The notes: generated from the sequence alone by a model not told the origin. 64,000 nt of DNA from Thermoleophilia bacterium (GCA_027493445.1 JAOSKU010000001.1:372001-436000), one strand, 5' to 3'. Shown: positions 47,212 to 56,250, numbered from the stretch's first letter. Translations and numbers: made by a program.

Positions 47212-48393
47212 GTGCTGAACGGAACACGAGTAGTCGATCTGTCGCGCTACATCGCGGGACCGTTTTGCGCCACTATCTTGGGAGATTTAGGTGCTGAAGT
47301 TATTCGCATCGAGCAACCCGGAGGTGCGGAGGATCGCGACCAAGAGCCCGCTACTCCCAACGGTGACAACTTGCGTTATCTCATGTTGGGCAGGAACAAG
47401 AAGGGCATTACGCTTGACTATTCGCAGCCAAGGGGGATGGATCTCCTCCGCCGGTTGCTTGAGACAACAGACGTTCTGGTCGAGAACTTCAGCCCACCGG
47501 TAAGCGAGAAGTTGGGGCTGACACCCGAGGCACTCAAGGAGGTCAAACCGGATCTCATCGTCGTTAGCGTTTCGGGGTTTGGTTCGACGGGTCCCCGACG
47601 AGTTCACCTGGGCTTCGATCCAGTGGCACAGGCTGAGTCAGGCGCGATGAGCTTCACGGGGTTTCCTGAAGGGGAACCCAGTCGTGGGCAGGTGAACTGG
47701 GTCGATCTCAGCACCGGGCTCTATGCTGCACTCGGCGCTGTGTTGGCTCTGCTCCACCGGACTATTACGGGCGAAGGACAGTCGGTTGAGGCGGCTTTGT
47801 TCGACACCGCTGTGTCCTACGTGGCGTTTCAGGGCACAGCTGCCGAGTATCAGGTACTCGGACGGCAGCGCCCCAGGATCGGCAACGCCGGGTACTACGT
47901 CTACATCGATACCTGCGCCGCCAAAGATGGCATGGTCATACTGGCGGCGATTGGCTCCTCGCAATGGCGTCGCTTCGCCAAGGTTATTGGAAGACCCGAC
48001 CTGGCACAGGACGATCGACTCGCGAACGACTCGCTGCGCTACGAGAACCGACACATCGTCGTTCCGATCGTCCAGGATTGGGCGCGGACTCTCACGGTCG
48101 ACGAGATTCTCGGCGCCATGGAAGAGGCTAGGATTCCCTGCGGGCGGGTGAGCGGAGTTGGCGAGATGGTAGTGAATCCGCAAGTCCTCGCCCGTGAACT
48201 GTTCCAACAGCTTGATGTGCCCGGGGCCGGGATGGTTCCCCACCCCCGGTTGCCGCTCCGCCTCAGTCGAACGTCTACCGTCATAGACAGCCCAGCGCCG
48301 GGGGTCGGTGAACACAACCAACAGGTGTACTGCGGCACTCTGGGAATGACCCAGGATGAACTCGCCGCTCTCCAGGCTGACGGGATTGTCTAG
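47212..48393 (+). CDS. CaiB/BaiF-type (class III) CoA-transferase
   Basis: 393 residues, GTG 47212 with GAGGAGAG. Motifs: VVDLSRYIAGPFCATILGDLGAEVIRIEQPGG, NKKGITLDYSQPRGMDLLRRLLETTDVLVENF, SVSGFGSTGP and the catalytic Asp165 in VNWVDLSTG. Moves CoA between carboxylic acids. It is 70 bases after the dehydrogenase and 350 before a ThDP lyase, as formyl-CoA transferase sits beside oxalyl-CoA decarboxylase, but the substrate is not known. Confidence 0.92.
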   Translation: MLNGTRVVDLSRYIAGPFCATILGDLGAEVIRIEQPGGAEDRDQEPATPNGDNLRYLMLGRNKKGITLDYSQPRGMDLLRRLLETTDVLVENFSPPVSEKLGLTPEALKEVKPDLIVVSVSGFGSTGPRRVHLGFDPVAQAESGAMSFTGFPEGEPSRGQVNWVDLSTGLYAALGAVLALLHRTITGEGQSVEAALFDTAVSYVAFQGTAAEYQVLGRQRPRIGNAGYYVYIDTCAAKDGMVILAAIGSSQWRRFAKVIGRPDLAQDDRLANDSLRYENRHIVVPIVQDWARTLTVDEILGAMEEARIPCGRVSGVGEMVVNPQVLARELFQQLDVPGAGMVPHPRLPLRLSRTSTVIDSPAPGVGEHNQQVYCGTLGMTQDELAALQADGIV

Positions 48394-48745
48394 GTGCCTG
48401 AGTCTTTGGCTCGTGCCTGACCTAATACCGCCACAACTGACTCAAGCTAGCTTTGGGCAGTGAAGATTCGATGTCTCGAGTGAGACGGATTACATCGGGG
48501 AGCGCTCACGATGTGACAGTGCCGAAAACACTCCATTGCCGTCGTCGCGTGTTGTCCGATTATCGTTCGATCCGGCCCTCTGCTGCCTCCGACATACATC
48601 TGTGCCTGACTGGTCTGGATAGGAAGGCTCATCCTGGCTCAGGCGTGCGCGCTGTACGAGGGGCCGCAGCCGGTGATGCGTCGCTGCCCCTCCCAGTCGC
48701 CCCGGCTTGCCGATGATTGTCTGACGACCGAAGGAGGAGACTCTG
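48394..48745. other. 352 bases without a gene
   Basis: Spacer between the CoA-transferase and the ThDP enzyme. I see no clear promoter, operator or homology in it. Confidence 0.5.
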
Positions 48746-50350
48746 ATGGACACAGTGGGTAAGTGGCTTGCCTCATACCTGAAGGAGCGGGAGATCGACG
48801 TGATCTTCACTCTGACGGGGGGGCACATCTACCCGCTCCTTGACGGGTGCATCGATGCCGGCGTGCGGGTGGTAGACACGCGACACGAACAGGCCGCCGC
48901 TTACGCAGCCGAGGGCTGGGCGCGTCGTACCGGCCGTCCCGCGGTGTATCTCGTCACGGCGGGACCGGGCTTCGCCAACGCCGTCGCGGGCTTGGCCCAC
49001 GCCTCGGTAACCCAGGCCCCGACCCTGTGCATCGCGGGAGCCAATCCGACGAAGGAAGACGACAAGGGAGCGCCCCAGGAACTAGAACAGCTTCGGGTGG
49101 CCGAGGTTTATGCTCGGTACGCCAAAACAGTTCGCCAAACCGATCGCATTCCGCAGTACGTGGAGAACGCGTTTCAGCACATGATGGGCCCGAGACCGGG
49201 ACCGGCGTTTCTCGAGATCCCCCGTGATGTGTTCTACAAGCCTCTGTCTCCGGACGCGCCGACCGACTTTGGCCCGCGCACGGCCCCGCGCTCTGCGGGG
49301 GATCCAAGCGACATCGCGAAGGCAGCCGAACTCCTGCGCCAGGCAGAGCGCCCGGTCGTGGTCGTTGGCGGCGGCGGTTTCTGGGCCGGCGCTGGCGACA
49401 GCCTTCGTAGCTTCGCCGAGCAGACTGAGCTACCGGTATTCACGCGCAACGCGGCGCGAGGCTTGCTGCCCGACTCCCATCCCCAATGCTACGGAGGCTC
49501 TCCGGGGCTGGGCGTGTTCAAAGCGGATCTCGTCCTGGTCATCGGCTCCCGCTTCGATTCCTCCTTCTTCTACGGACGGTTCGCGGCCCGCGGCAAGGTG
49601 ATTCAAGCGGACTGTAACTCGGCCGCCCTGGGTGACAACCGCGGCATCGACCTCGGAATCCGGGGCGATGCCCGCTTGGTCCTCGAGCAGCTCCGGTCTG
49701 CGCTTACAGACTACCGCGGACCGGAGGACTGGATCGCCACCCTCAAGGCGGCCGTGGCACGGCGCGCGGCCAAATTCGCAGAGGGCTACCATTCCGCTGC
49801 AACGCCCATCCATCCCCTGCGACTGCTGCACGAGATCAACGAGTTCATCGACTTGAACACCACCCTCACGATCGATGGCGGCGATATCGGCGTGGCCGCT
49901 GCCCGCCACTTGCGCGCATTGCATCCGGGTGCGCACCTCTCGAATGCCAGCACGCTCGGAGCCCTCGGACCGGGGCTTCCCTTTGCCTTGGCTGCGAAGC
50001 TGGCAACGCCAAGCGATACCGTTATCGCCCTAGTGGGCGACGGTGCCTTCGGCTTGGGCGCAATGGAGTTCGATACGGCTGGGCGCCTGGACATTCCCTT
50101 CATTTGCGTGATCGGAAACGACAGAATGTGGGGTATGATTGAGCGCAGCCTGGCCCCGGTATTCGGCGCAGACCACATTGTCGCTGCGAAGCTCGGCGAT
50201 CGGCCCTACGAGAAGATAGTCGAGGCTCTGGGCGGCTATGGAGAACGGGTCGAAGACCCGGAACAGATTCGTCCCGCGCTCCAGCGGGCCAAGGAAAGCG
50301 GTCTACCGGCATGCCTGAACGTCATTCTGGACCCGAAGGTGGTGGGCTGA
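48746..50350 (+). CDS. ThDP-dependent lyase/decarboxylase (acetolactate synthase/oxalyl-CoA decarboxylase/2-hydroxyacyl-CoA lyase group)
   Basis: 534 residues, ATG 48746 after AAGGAGGAG. Catalytic Glu48 in DTRHEQAAAYAAEGWAR, PYR, central FAD-type and PP domains, ThDP-Mg site GDGAFGLGAMEFDTAGRLDIPFICVIGND. It lacks long extensions. The group includes oxalyl-CoA decarboxylase and lyases that split 2-hydroxyacyl-CoA to an aldehyde or ketone and formyl-CoA. The CoA-transferase upstream favours a CoA-ester substrate (inference); acetolactate synthase is less likely because no regulatory subunit is present. Confidence 0.85.
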   Translation: MDTVGKWLASYLKEREIDVIFTLTGGHIYPLLDGCIDAGVRVVDTRHEQAAAYAAEGWARRTGRPAVYLVTAGPGFANAVAGLAHASVTQAPTLCIAGANPTKEDDKGAPQELEQLRVAEVYARYAKTVRQTDRIPQYVENAFQHMMGPRPGPAFLEIPRDVFYKPLSPDAPTDFGPRTAPRSAGDPSDIAKAAELLRQAERPVVVVGGGGFWAGAGDSLRSFAEQTELPVFTRNAARGLLPDSHPQCYGGSPGLGVFKADLVLVIGSRFDSSFFYGRFAARGKVIQADCNSAALGDNRGIDLGIRGDARLVLEQLRSALTDYRGPEDWIATLKAAVARRAAKFAEGYHSAATPIHPLRLLHEINEFIDLNTTLTIDGGDIGVAAARHLRALHPGAHLSNASTLGALGPGLPFALAAKLATPSDTVIALVGDGAFGLGAMEFDTAGRLDIPFICVIGNDRMWGMIERSLAPVFGADHIVAAKLGDRPYEKIVEALGGYGERVEDPEQIRPALQRAKESGLPACLNVILDPKVVG

Positions 50351-50416
50351 GCGTTTTGCTTCGAGATAAGAGTCGGAAAAAAGCGATTCGATTGGAGTGC
50401 AGAGTAGCGGTCGGTG

Positions 50417-50600
50417 ATGAGTGGGACCGGAGGCATCGGTAACAACCGCGGCCGCTGCTACGCAGCGGGTCATCGATCAATGCGGTCGGATATACTATTA
50501 CTGATCAACAATGCGGGCGGCGGTAGTCGCCCGGGTGCAGGCACGGAACGAGAGTCCGGACCTATCATCCGAACTACGACCGCCGAGCGGTTTCTCGACA
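50417..50600 (+). pseudogene. short-chain dehydrogenase scraps
   Basis: The frame reads MSGTGGIGNNRG, then DILLLINNAGGGSRPGAGTERESGPIIRTTTAERFLDTL. This resembles the SDR TGGxGGIG site followed directly by the NNAG region, so about 60 residues between are missing and the rest is absent. It is the fourth SDR fragment in the window. Confidence 0.45.
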
Positions 50601-50669
50601 CGCTCGGGAACTACGGCAAACGAATCAAAAGAGCACGACGCCAGGATCGATTGGATTTGATAATGCGTA

Positions 50670-50732
50670 TTGACCTGTGCTTGGGTCCATGCTATCATCC
50701 TCCCTAAATCCGATGAATGATTCATCATTCAT
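50670..50732 (+). promoter_or_regulatory. promoter with FadR-like operator, ahead of the TetR regulator
   Basis: -35 TTGACC (50670-50675), 17-nt spacer, -10 TATCAT (50693-50698), then ATGAATGA (50713-50720), TTCA, TCATTCAT (50725-50732): a perfect 8+8 palindrome. The regulator's ATG follows at 50753, so self-repression is likely. Confidence 0.85.
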
Positions 50733-50752
50733 TCTCGAGCGTGGAGGTATTC

Positions 50753-51427
50753 ATGGAGCCAACAGCGGTTCTTCCCCATATTCCGAGTCGTACTACCAAT
50801 GAAGAGCTCGCCGAGGAGAAGCGGCTGCTCATCGGCGAAGCGGCGATCCGCTGCTTCGGCCAGGGTGGCTTTCACGCCACCACGATCGAACAGATCGCCA
50901 CTGAGGCTGGTATGAGTGTTGGCCTGATTTACCGCTACGTCAAACGCAAAGAGGACATACTCCTCGTGGCCATCGACCAGAGCCTGAGCCTCTACGAGTC
51001 GGCGTTGATCCCCATAGCACGACTTGACCTCCCCCCGGCGGAGAAGCTGCGGCAGGCGATGTTCGCCTACTACGGCATCATCGACCGCAAACCCGATCGG
51101 GCCGCAATTACCTACCGGGAAACTTGGGTACTCGACAAGGCCGGACGCGACTATGTGAAGCAGCGGGAGCTCGAGACCAATCGCCACATTGAGCGGATCA
51201 TCCAGGAAGGGATCGATCGCGGCGTCTTTCGCACCGTCGATCCCCACTTCATTACGTACGACATCGCACTGCTGGGGCACATGTGGGCACTCAAGGGCTG
51301 GCATTTTCGGGCATTGATGTCGCATGAAGAGTACGTCCAGAAACAGTTTGAACTCGTGATGGCCTACCTTCGTCCGCCCGGGGCCGATCAAGTCGATGGT
51401 GTTGAATCCTCTGCTGCGTCAAGTTAG
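50753..51427 (+). CDS. TetR-family regulator, FadR/YsiA-like
   Basis: 224 residues from ATG 50753 (GTGGAGGT upstream). N-terminal TetR helix-turn-helix KRLLIGEAAIRCFGQGGFHATTIEQIATEAGMSVGLIYRYVKRKEDIL (about residues 23-70); the C-terminal helical ligand domain has YYGIIDRKPDRAAITYRETWVL and HMWALKGWHFR. Bacillus FadR of this family binds TGAATGA-N4-TCATTCA and is released by long-chain acyl-CoA; the same palindrome lies in its own promoter and in three others here. The ligand is inferred to be an acyl- or aryl-CoA. Confidence 0.85.
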   Translation: MEPTAVLPHIPSRTTNEELAEEKRLLIGEAAIRCFGQGGFHATTIEQIATEAGMSVGLIYRYVKRKEDILLVAIDQSLSLYESALIPIARLDLPPAEKLRQAMFAYYGIIDRKPDRAAITYRETWVLDKAGRDYVKQRELETNRHIERIIQEGIDRGVFRTVDPHFITYDIALLGHMWALKGWHFRALMSHEEYVQKQFELVMAYLRPPGADQVDGVESSAASS

Positions 51428-51570
51428 TAACACCGCGATGTGCCTGGACTTGTCCTCTTTGGGTGCGGAGACTGCAGAAATCCTCCGAGATTCGTCGCCG
51501 AACCCCTTGACCTTAGCGGCAAGACTTTCTCATGGGACCGATGTCCTAGCATTCATGCTGAGGAGATCCT

Positions 51571-52554
51571 ATGCCGGTTAGCAACGAGGATCTTGTTGCG
51601 ATGTATCGATGGTTGACCCTCACCCGCCACTTCGAAGAGCGCGTGTGCGACCTTCAGTTTCAACGTGGCATTCCTGAGCTGCAACACGCCAGCATCGGTC
51701 AGGAGGCAGTGGGAGTGGGAGCCTGCTACGGGCTGCGTCCCGACGACGTGGTGACGCCTAGCCTGCGCACCAGGGCGGCCTATCTTGTCAAAGGCATCAG
51801 TCCGGAGCGGCAGATGGCGGCGATGTATGGCAAGGCAACCGGAGCCGGTCGGGGCAAGGAAACGAGCCACCACATGGGGGATAGGGAGCTCGGTGTGGTG
51901 GCAGGCTCGGGAGTTGTGGGTGGGTCCATCCCAGTGGCGGTAGGCGTTGCCCTTGCCTTCAAGCTTCAGGATACAGATCGAGTATCCGTTGTCTTTTTTG
52001 GCGATGGAGCCTCTAACAGGGGTGATTTCCACGAAGCATTGAACTTGGCGGCGGTGTTCCGACTCCCTGTGGTCTGCGTCTGCGAGAACAACCAGTATGC
52101 GCAGTCGATGGCCATTGCCCAGTACCTGCCAATCGCCAATGTGGCTGACCGCGCCGCAGGCTACGGGATGCCGGGGATCGTGGTGGACGGCAACGACGTG
52201 GTGGCAGTCCACGATGCAGTACAGGAGGCCGTTGCCAGGGCTCGAGCCGGCGACGGACCGAGCCTGGTCGAGTGCAAGACCTATCGCTGGCGGGGCCACT
52301 CAGAACGGGACGCCGGCGAGGTATACCGGGCTCGAGAAGAGGTGGAGGAGTGGAAGAAGCTTTGCCCCGTCGAGAAGCTACGTGAGAGGCTTATCTCCAG
52401 CGGGGTGATCTCCCAGCAACAGGTGGAGGAGATCGAAGCCGAGGTGTCGCAAATCGTCGACCGGGCTGTCGAGTTCGCTGAGAGCAGCCCTTTCCCCGAT
52501 CCAGAAGAGGCCCTGCTGCACGCCTATGCAACCCCGGTGGGCGGGCTGCGCTGA
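51571..52554 (+). CDS. 2-oxoacid/acetoin dehydrogenase E1 component, alpha subunit
   Basis: 327 residues, ATG 51571 behind TGAGGAGAT. ThDP site FFGDGASNRGDFHEALNLAAVFRLPVVCVCENN (about 147-178), SIGQEAVGVGACYGLRPDDVV, YRWRGHSERDAGEVYR. Closest in pattern to acetoin dehydrogenase and pyruvate E1 alpha. First gene of the E1a-E1b-E2 operon; its TGA overlaps the next ATG. Confidence 0.92.
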   Translation: MPVSNEDLVAMYRWLTLTRHFEERVCDLQFQRGIPELQHASIGQEAVGVGACYGLRPDDVVTPSLRTRAAYLVKGISPERQMAAMYGKATGAGRGKETSHHMGDRELGVVAGSGVVGGSIPVAVGVALAFKLQDTDRVSVVFFGDGASNRGDFHEALNLAAVFRLPVVCVCENNQYAQSMAIAQYLPIANVADRAAGYGMPGIVVDGNDVVAVHDAVQEAVARARAGDGPSLVECKTYRWRGHSERDAGEVYRAREEVEEWKKLCPVEKLRERLISSGVISQQQVEEIEAEVSQIVDRAVEFAESSPFPDPEEALLHAYATPVGGLR

Positions 52555-53534
52555 TGACGGAGATGAGAGTCCGTGTGGCCATTAGGGAAGCGCTGCGGGA
52601 GGAGATGGAGCGGGACGACTCTGTGTTCTTGCTCGGCGAAGACATTGGGAGTTTTGGAGGGGCTTTCGGGGTCACAAAGGGGCTGCTGGAGGATTTCGGC
52701 CCCGACCGAGTGATCGAGCCACCACTGTCCGAGTCGGGTTTCATTGGAAGTGCCGTGGGGGCCGCCATGATGGGAATGCGGCCGATAGCCGAGATCATGT
52801 TCGTTGACTTCATCACCGTGGCCATGGACCAGATCGTCAACAACGCCGCCAAGATGAGCTACATGTACGATGGGGAGATCAGCGTACCCATGGTTATTAG
52901 GGCCCCATGTGGGGCAGGGGTGCGCATGGGAGTCCATCACAGCCAGAGCTTTGAGGCCTGGTTTGCGCATGTGCCCGGACTCAAGGTGGTGATGCCGTCA
53001 ACCCCGGCCGATGCCAAGGGACTGCTCAAGACCTCGGTAAGGGACAACGATCCGGTGATCTTCCTCGAGCACAAGGGCAACTACCACACCAAGGGCCCCG
53101 TGCCCGACGGTGAGCATTTGGTACCGTTGGGAAAGGCCGACGTCAAACGGGAAGGCCGGGATGTGACGGTAGTGGCTCTAGGGATCATGGTTGGCAAGGC
53201 GCTGGCGGCGGCCGAACAACTCCAAGAGGAAGGCATCTCGGTAGAAGTGATTGATCCGCGCAGTCTGCAGCCGCTGGACGAGGAGAGCCTTGTGGCCTCG
53301 GCTGCCAAGACGGGCCGCGTGGTGATCGCCCACGAGGCCGTAGGGCCCTACGGGCCGGGCGCCGAGATAGCGGCAGTGATCGGAAACGGAGCCTTCGGCT
53401 ACCTGGACAGGCCCATCGAGCGGGTCGCCATGCCTTTTGTACCCGTGCCCTTCTCGCCGGTCTTGGAGGATCATGTGATTCCGAAGGAAGAGCACATCAT
53501 CGTGGCGGTGAAGCGCGTGCTCGGAGAAGCATGA
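52554..53534 (+). CDS. 2-oxoacid/acetoin dehydrogenase E1 component, beta subunit
   Basis: 326 residues, ATG 52554, one-base overlap with the alpha stop. Motifs: VRVAIREALREEMERDDSVFLLGEDIG, EPPLSESGFIGSAVGAAMMGMRPIAEIMFVDF, GVRMGVHHSQSFEAWFAHVPGLKVVMPSTPADAKGLL, SVEVIDPRSLQPLDEE. With the alpha subunit it decarboxylates a 2-oxoacid or cleaves acetoin and passes the acyl group to E2. Confidence 0.93.
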   Translation: MTEMRVRVAIREALREEMERDDSVFLLGEDIGSFGGAFGVTKGLLEDFGPDRVIEPPLSESGFIGSAVGAAMMGMRPIAEIMFVDFITVAMDQIVNNAAKMSYMYDGEISVPMVIRAPCGAGVRMGVHHSQSFEAWFAHVPGLKVVMPSTPADAKGLLKTSVRDNDPVIFLEHKGNYHTKGPVPDGEHLVPLGKADVKREGRDVTVVALGIMVGKALAAAEQLQEEGISVEVIDPRSLQPLDEESLVASAAKTGRVVIAHEAVGPYGPGAEIAAVIGNGAFGYLDRPIERVAMPFVPVPFSPVLEDHVIPKEEHIIVAVKRVLGEA

Positions 53535-53644
53535 GCGGACTGCACCGCTAGGTGTAAACGGGTGCAGTCCTCAGTTGCCGTTTCGGCTAGCTTCATAGGG
53601 TACTGATTGTACTTTCGATCGAGTGTAAAGGAAGGAGTTGGCAC

Positions 53645-54883
53645 GTGCCTTTCGACGTCACGATTCCTCAGTTGACCCAGACCATGGAAGTGGGTCTCGT
53701 CACACGGTGGCTAAAGCAGGAAGGCGAAGCCGTGCAGGAAGGCGAGCCTCTGTTCGAGCTAGAGACTGACAAGGCGACGATTGAGGTGGAGTCTCTCTCC
53801 AGCGGCATCCTGGGCAGGATACTAGTGTCAGAGGGGCAAGAAGCGGCGGTAGGGGCGGCCATTGCCATTATCATCGTTCCTGGAGAGTCAAGCTCCTCGC
53901 TGGAGCCTCAGGTGGACGCGGCTGCAGGGGTGAAAAAGCCGGAGACAATCTCAGGCACGGTCGACGCCACTGGATCTCGCGAAGTGGCTGAGAGACGAGT
54001 GCGGGCTTCCCCTGTGGCCCGTCGCGTGGCGTCCGAAAGTGGCGTGGACCTAGCCCAGGTTACCCCTTCGACGCCCGGTGGCTTGATCACCGTGGATGAC
54101 GTGCGGCAGCACATGGATCAGGCGGGCGTTCGAGATGACTCGTCCGGGACATCCCAGGAGGCCTCCGCGGACTCGGCTGCACTCATGCCAGCCGCCTCAT
54201 CACTCGCGGGGAACGATGGGGCGGACGATGAGGTGGTTGTACGACTAACGGGTCTGCGTAAGACCATCGCCGACCGGCTCTCTCTAAGCCGGCGTACCGC
54301 TGCAGACGTGACCACTGTTGCCGAGGTGGACTTGAGCGAGGTTTCGGCCCTGCGAGAACACGTCGATTTGACGTACACGGCCTTCGTTCTGCGGGCGGTG
54401 ACGCTGGCGTTGACGGAGTTTCCGGCTCTGAACTCAAGGTTGGACGGGGACAGGATCGTCATCAGCCGACGGATTCACCTGGGAGTGGCAATGGCCACGG
54501 ATGATGGGCTCAAGGTGCCTGTGATCCGGGATGCGCATGTCAAGAGCCTCAGGCAAATCGGGTTAGAGGTTGCCGAAAAGGTGAGAATGGGGGCGGAGAA
54601 CAAGCTCTCGCCCGACGACTTGACGGGCAGCACTTTCACCGTCACCAACTCGGGAGTCTTTGGCTCGCTATTCTTCACGCCTATCATCAATCCGCCGGAG
54701 AGCGCCATCCTGGGGATGGGAAAGATCGCCAAGACGCCGGTGGTGAGGGACGATCAGATAGTGATCCGGAAGATGATGTACCTGTGCTTGACCTATGATC
54801 ACCGGGTGGTCGATGGAGAGCACGCCGTGAGATTTCTGCAACGGGTAAAGGCGCTCTTGGAAATGCCAGCGCTGTTGCTGTAG
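53645..54883 (+). CDS. 2-oxoacid/acetoin dehydrogenase E2 (dihydrolipoamide acyltransferase)
   Basis: 412 residues, GTG 53645 after AAGGAAGGAG. One lipoyl domain (lipoyl Lys43 in ETDKATIEVES), a linker, an E3-binding domain (VRASPVARRVASESGVDLAQVTPSTPGGLITVDDV) and the catalytic domain ending in TYDHRVVDGEHAVRFLQ with the active-site His and Asp. No dihydrolipoamide dehydrogenase (E3) gene follows, so the complex must borrow one. Confidence 0.93.
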   Translation: MPFDVTIPQLTQTMEVGLVTRWLKQEGEAVQEGEPLFELETDKATIEVESLSSGILGRILVSEGQEAAVGAAIAIIIVPGESSSSLEPQVDAAAGVKKPETISGTVDATGSREVAERRVRASPVARRVASESGVDLAQVTPSTPGGLITVDDVRQHMDQAGVRDDSSGTSQEASADSAALMPAASSLAGNDGADDEVVVRLTGLRKTIADRLSLSRRTAADVTTVAEVDLSEVSALREHVDLTYTAFVLRAVTLALTEFPALNSRLDGDRIVISRRIHLGVAMATDDGLKVPVIRDAHVKSLRQIGLEVAEKVRMGAENKLSPDDLTGSTFTVTNSGVFGSLFFTPIINPPESAILGMGKIAKTPVVRDDQIVIRKMMYLCLTYDHRVVDGEHAVRFLQRVKALLEMPALLL

Positions 54884-55071
54884 CAGGGGCGCCCAAAGGC
54901 TTCGATTGGCGGCGCACATATGTGCTCCAAGCAGTCGTCTCCAATGGTCGAGCAGGGCGAACGGAATGCCCGACAGTGTGGTGTCAGCGTCCGATCAGCT
55001 CCCGAGCGATCGTGAAGCTGCTGACTCATCCGCCAGGCTGTGGCTGGGCACCGCTGGTGGATGCACGTACA

Positions 55072-55106
55072 GGGTGGACCCCCTTCACCCCCTAGGGGGT
55101 CCACCC
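55072..55106 (+). terminator. 13-bp hairpin behind the 2-oxoacid dehydrogenase operon
   Basis: GGGTGGACCCCCT pairs perfectly with AGGGGGTCCACCC over a nine-base loop. 190 bases after the E2 stop; no T tract. The likely end of the operon. Confidence 0.6.
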
Positions 55107-55164
55107 CGCCCAGCTTCGAATGGCGCGGTGGTTGGGCTATCTAATCGCGCGCCGCCGGAATCCC

Positions 55165-55600
55165 ATCGATTGAGGCAAAAGGGGCCAAACGCTCGGTTCT
55201 AACCGAGGGCGGCCGCGGTGCGTTCGGAATGGAGCAAGCCAGCCCCAAGCGCAACTACCACAGACTTAATGGGAACTATGTTGGACACCATCCCATGGAG
55301 GGCCCAAGCCGACGCTCGAGGCGCCCCAGCGCATCTGTCTGGATAAGGCCTTACGATTGGCGCTGAGATTCGGTCGCTCGTCGCCGATCATGACCTAGTC
55401 CCCCTATCCGCACCGAAGGAGGAGCTGGCTCTCAAAGCCTACCGCCCAGGCTGGAAGGCACGACGCGGGTGGTCGAGGCCTACCATTGCTGGCTTTCCCC
55501 CCGTCGCGCCATCCTCTTCCGCTGGTCAAAGAAGGACCAAGACTACGTCGCGCTCCTCATGCTGACGTGCGGCCTCATCGCGTTCAAGAAGAGGCCGCCC
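55165..55600 (+). pseudogene. IS5-family transposase, C-terminal remnant
   Basis: In changing frames: GAKRSVLTEGG, LDKAL, AEIRSLVADHDLVPLSAPKEELALKAYRPGWKARR, then VVEAYHCWLSPRRAILFRWSKKDQDYVALLMLTCGLIAFKK. This is the conserved C-terminal half of IS5-group transposases (KRSVLTE...CLDKAYD...ARRWVVERTHSWLNRFRRLLIRWEKK). Several frame changes; no ends seen. Confidence 0.7.
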
Positions 55601-55649
55601 GGCCCACCCGACTCGTCACGGTCCTCCGGGACATCCTTTGAACGCCCAC

Positions 55650-55850
55650 AGTCACCTGCTGCTCTGGCCCCATCAGCCTCGAACTCTACTGGGGAGAGGC
55701 CACCGAGGGAAAAGTGTAGCCGCTTGCGGTTGCAGACGTCTTCAACGAAGTGGCCCATCTGGCGTGGGCATCGGCCAAATCCTTGAACCACCACCGACTC
55801 ATTGGGGGAGCGACTTTGGAGTGTCAATCGCGAAGCGATGAGTTCCTTTC
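55650..55850 (-). pseudogene. IS3-family transposase orfB, C-terminal remnant
   Basis: On the minus strand GHFVEDVCNRKRLHFSLGGLSPVEFE matches the IS3 OrfB end (YI..YYN..RLHSALGY.SPVEFE). About 60 residues with no catalytic Asp left. Confidence 0.6.
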
Positions 55851-55930
55851 GTAGGGGAATTGCGTGAAAAGCGCGGGCGCTCAAGGTGACAGATAGCTGG
55901 GGAGCCAGGACGCGGCGGCCTTCAGCCAAG

Positions 55931-55992
55931 CCGGCGCCGGCAAAGGCTGGTTGACCGGCCGAATAATGTTGTATTGTATCGGCCGGCGCCGG
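55931..55992. promoter_or_regulatory. inverted GCCGGCGCCGG arms around a possible promoter
   Basis: CCGGCGCCGG occurs at about 55931 and again at about 55983. Between them CCGGCCGA and TCGGCCGG face each other around an AT-rich core, with TTGACC at about 55953 and TATTGT 15 bases on. It may be the promoter of the thiolase, 250 bases downstream, but the spacing is poor. Confidence 0.35.
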
Positions 55993-56004
55993 ATATCCCT
56001 CCAA

Positions 56005-56165
56005 CGGGCTGCTGAGGAATGACGCTTCGCCGCCGGGGTGCACTGGGTACGCGCAAGGCTAGGACGCAGGGAGCGCTCGTAGCAGCGCTACGGGCGCGAC
56101 CGAGGACAACGCATGGCGCCGCCCGGTGCGGTCCGGCGGCCGAGGTTTCGTTTTTCGGCAGCCTG
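56005..56165 (-). repeat. MITE-like repeat, copy A1
   Basis: About 160 bp with imperfect ~30-bp inverted ends (CTGCTGAGGAATGACGCTTC on the left; the right end reads inward as GGCTGCCGAAAAACGAAACC). Inside is a small stem CGTAGCAGCGCTACG. Same family as 57445-57605 and the interrupted copy at 60644-62885. It ends just before the thiolase start. Confidence 0.75.
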
Positions 56166-56250
56166 CTTAGGCGGCGTTTCGGAGACGGGCCACTGGGGTT
56201 CGATCCGGGCCGGGGGCCGGGATGTGATGGCTGGTGTGATAGGAGGCGTG

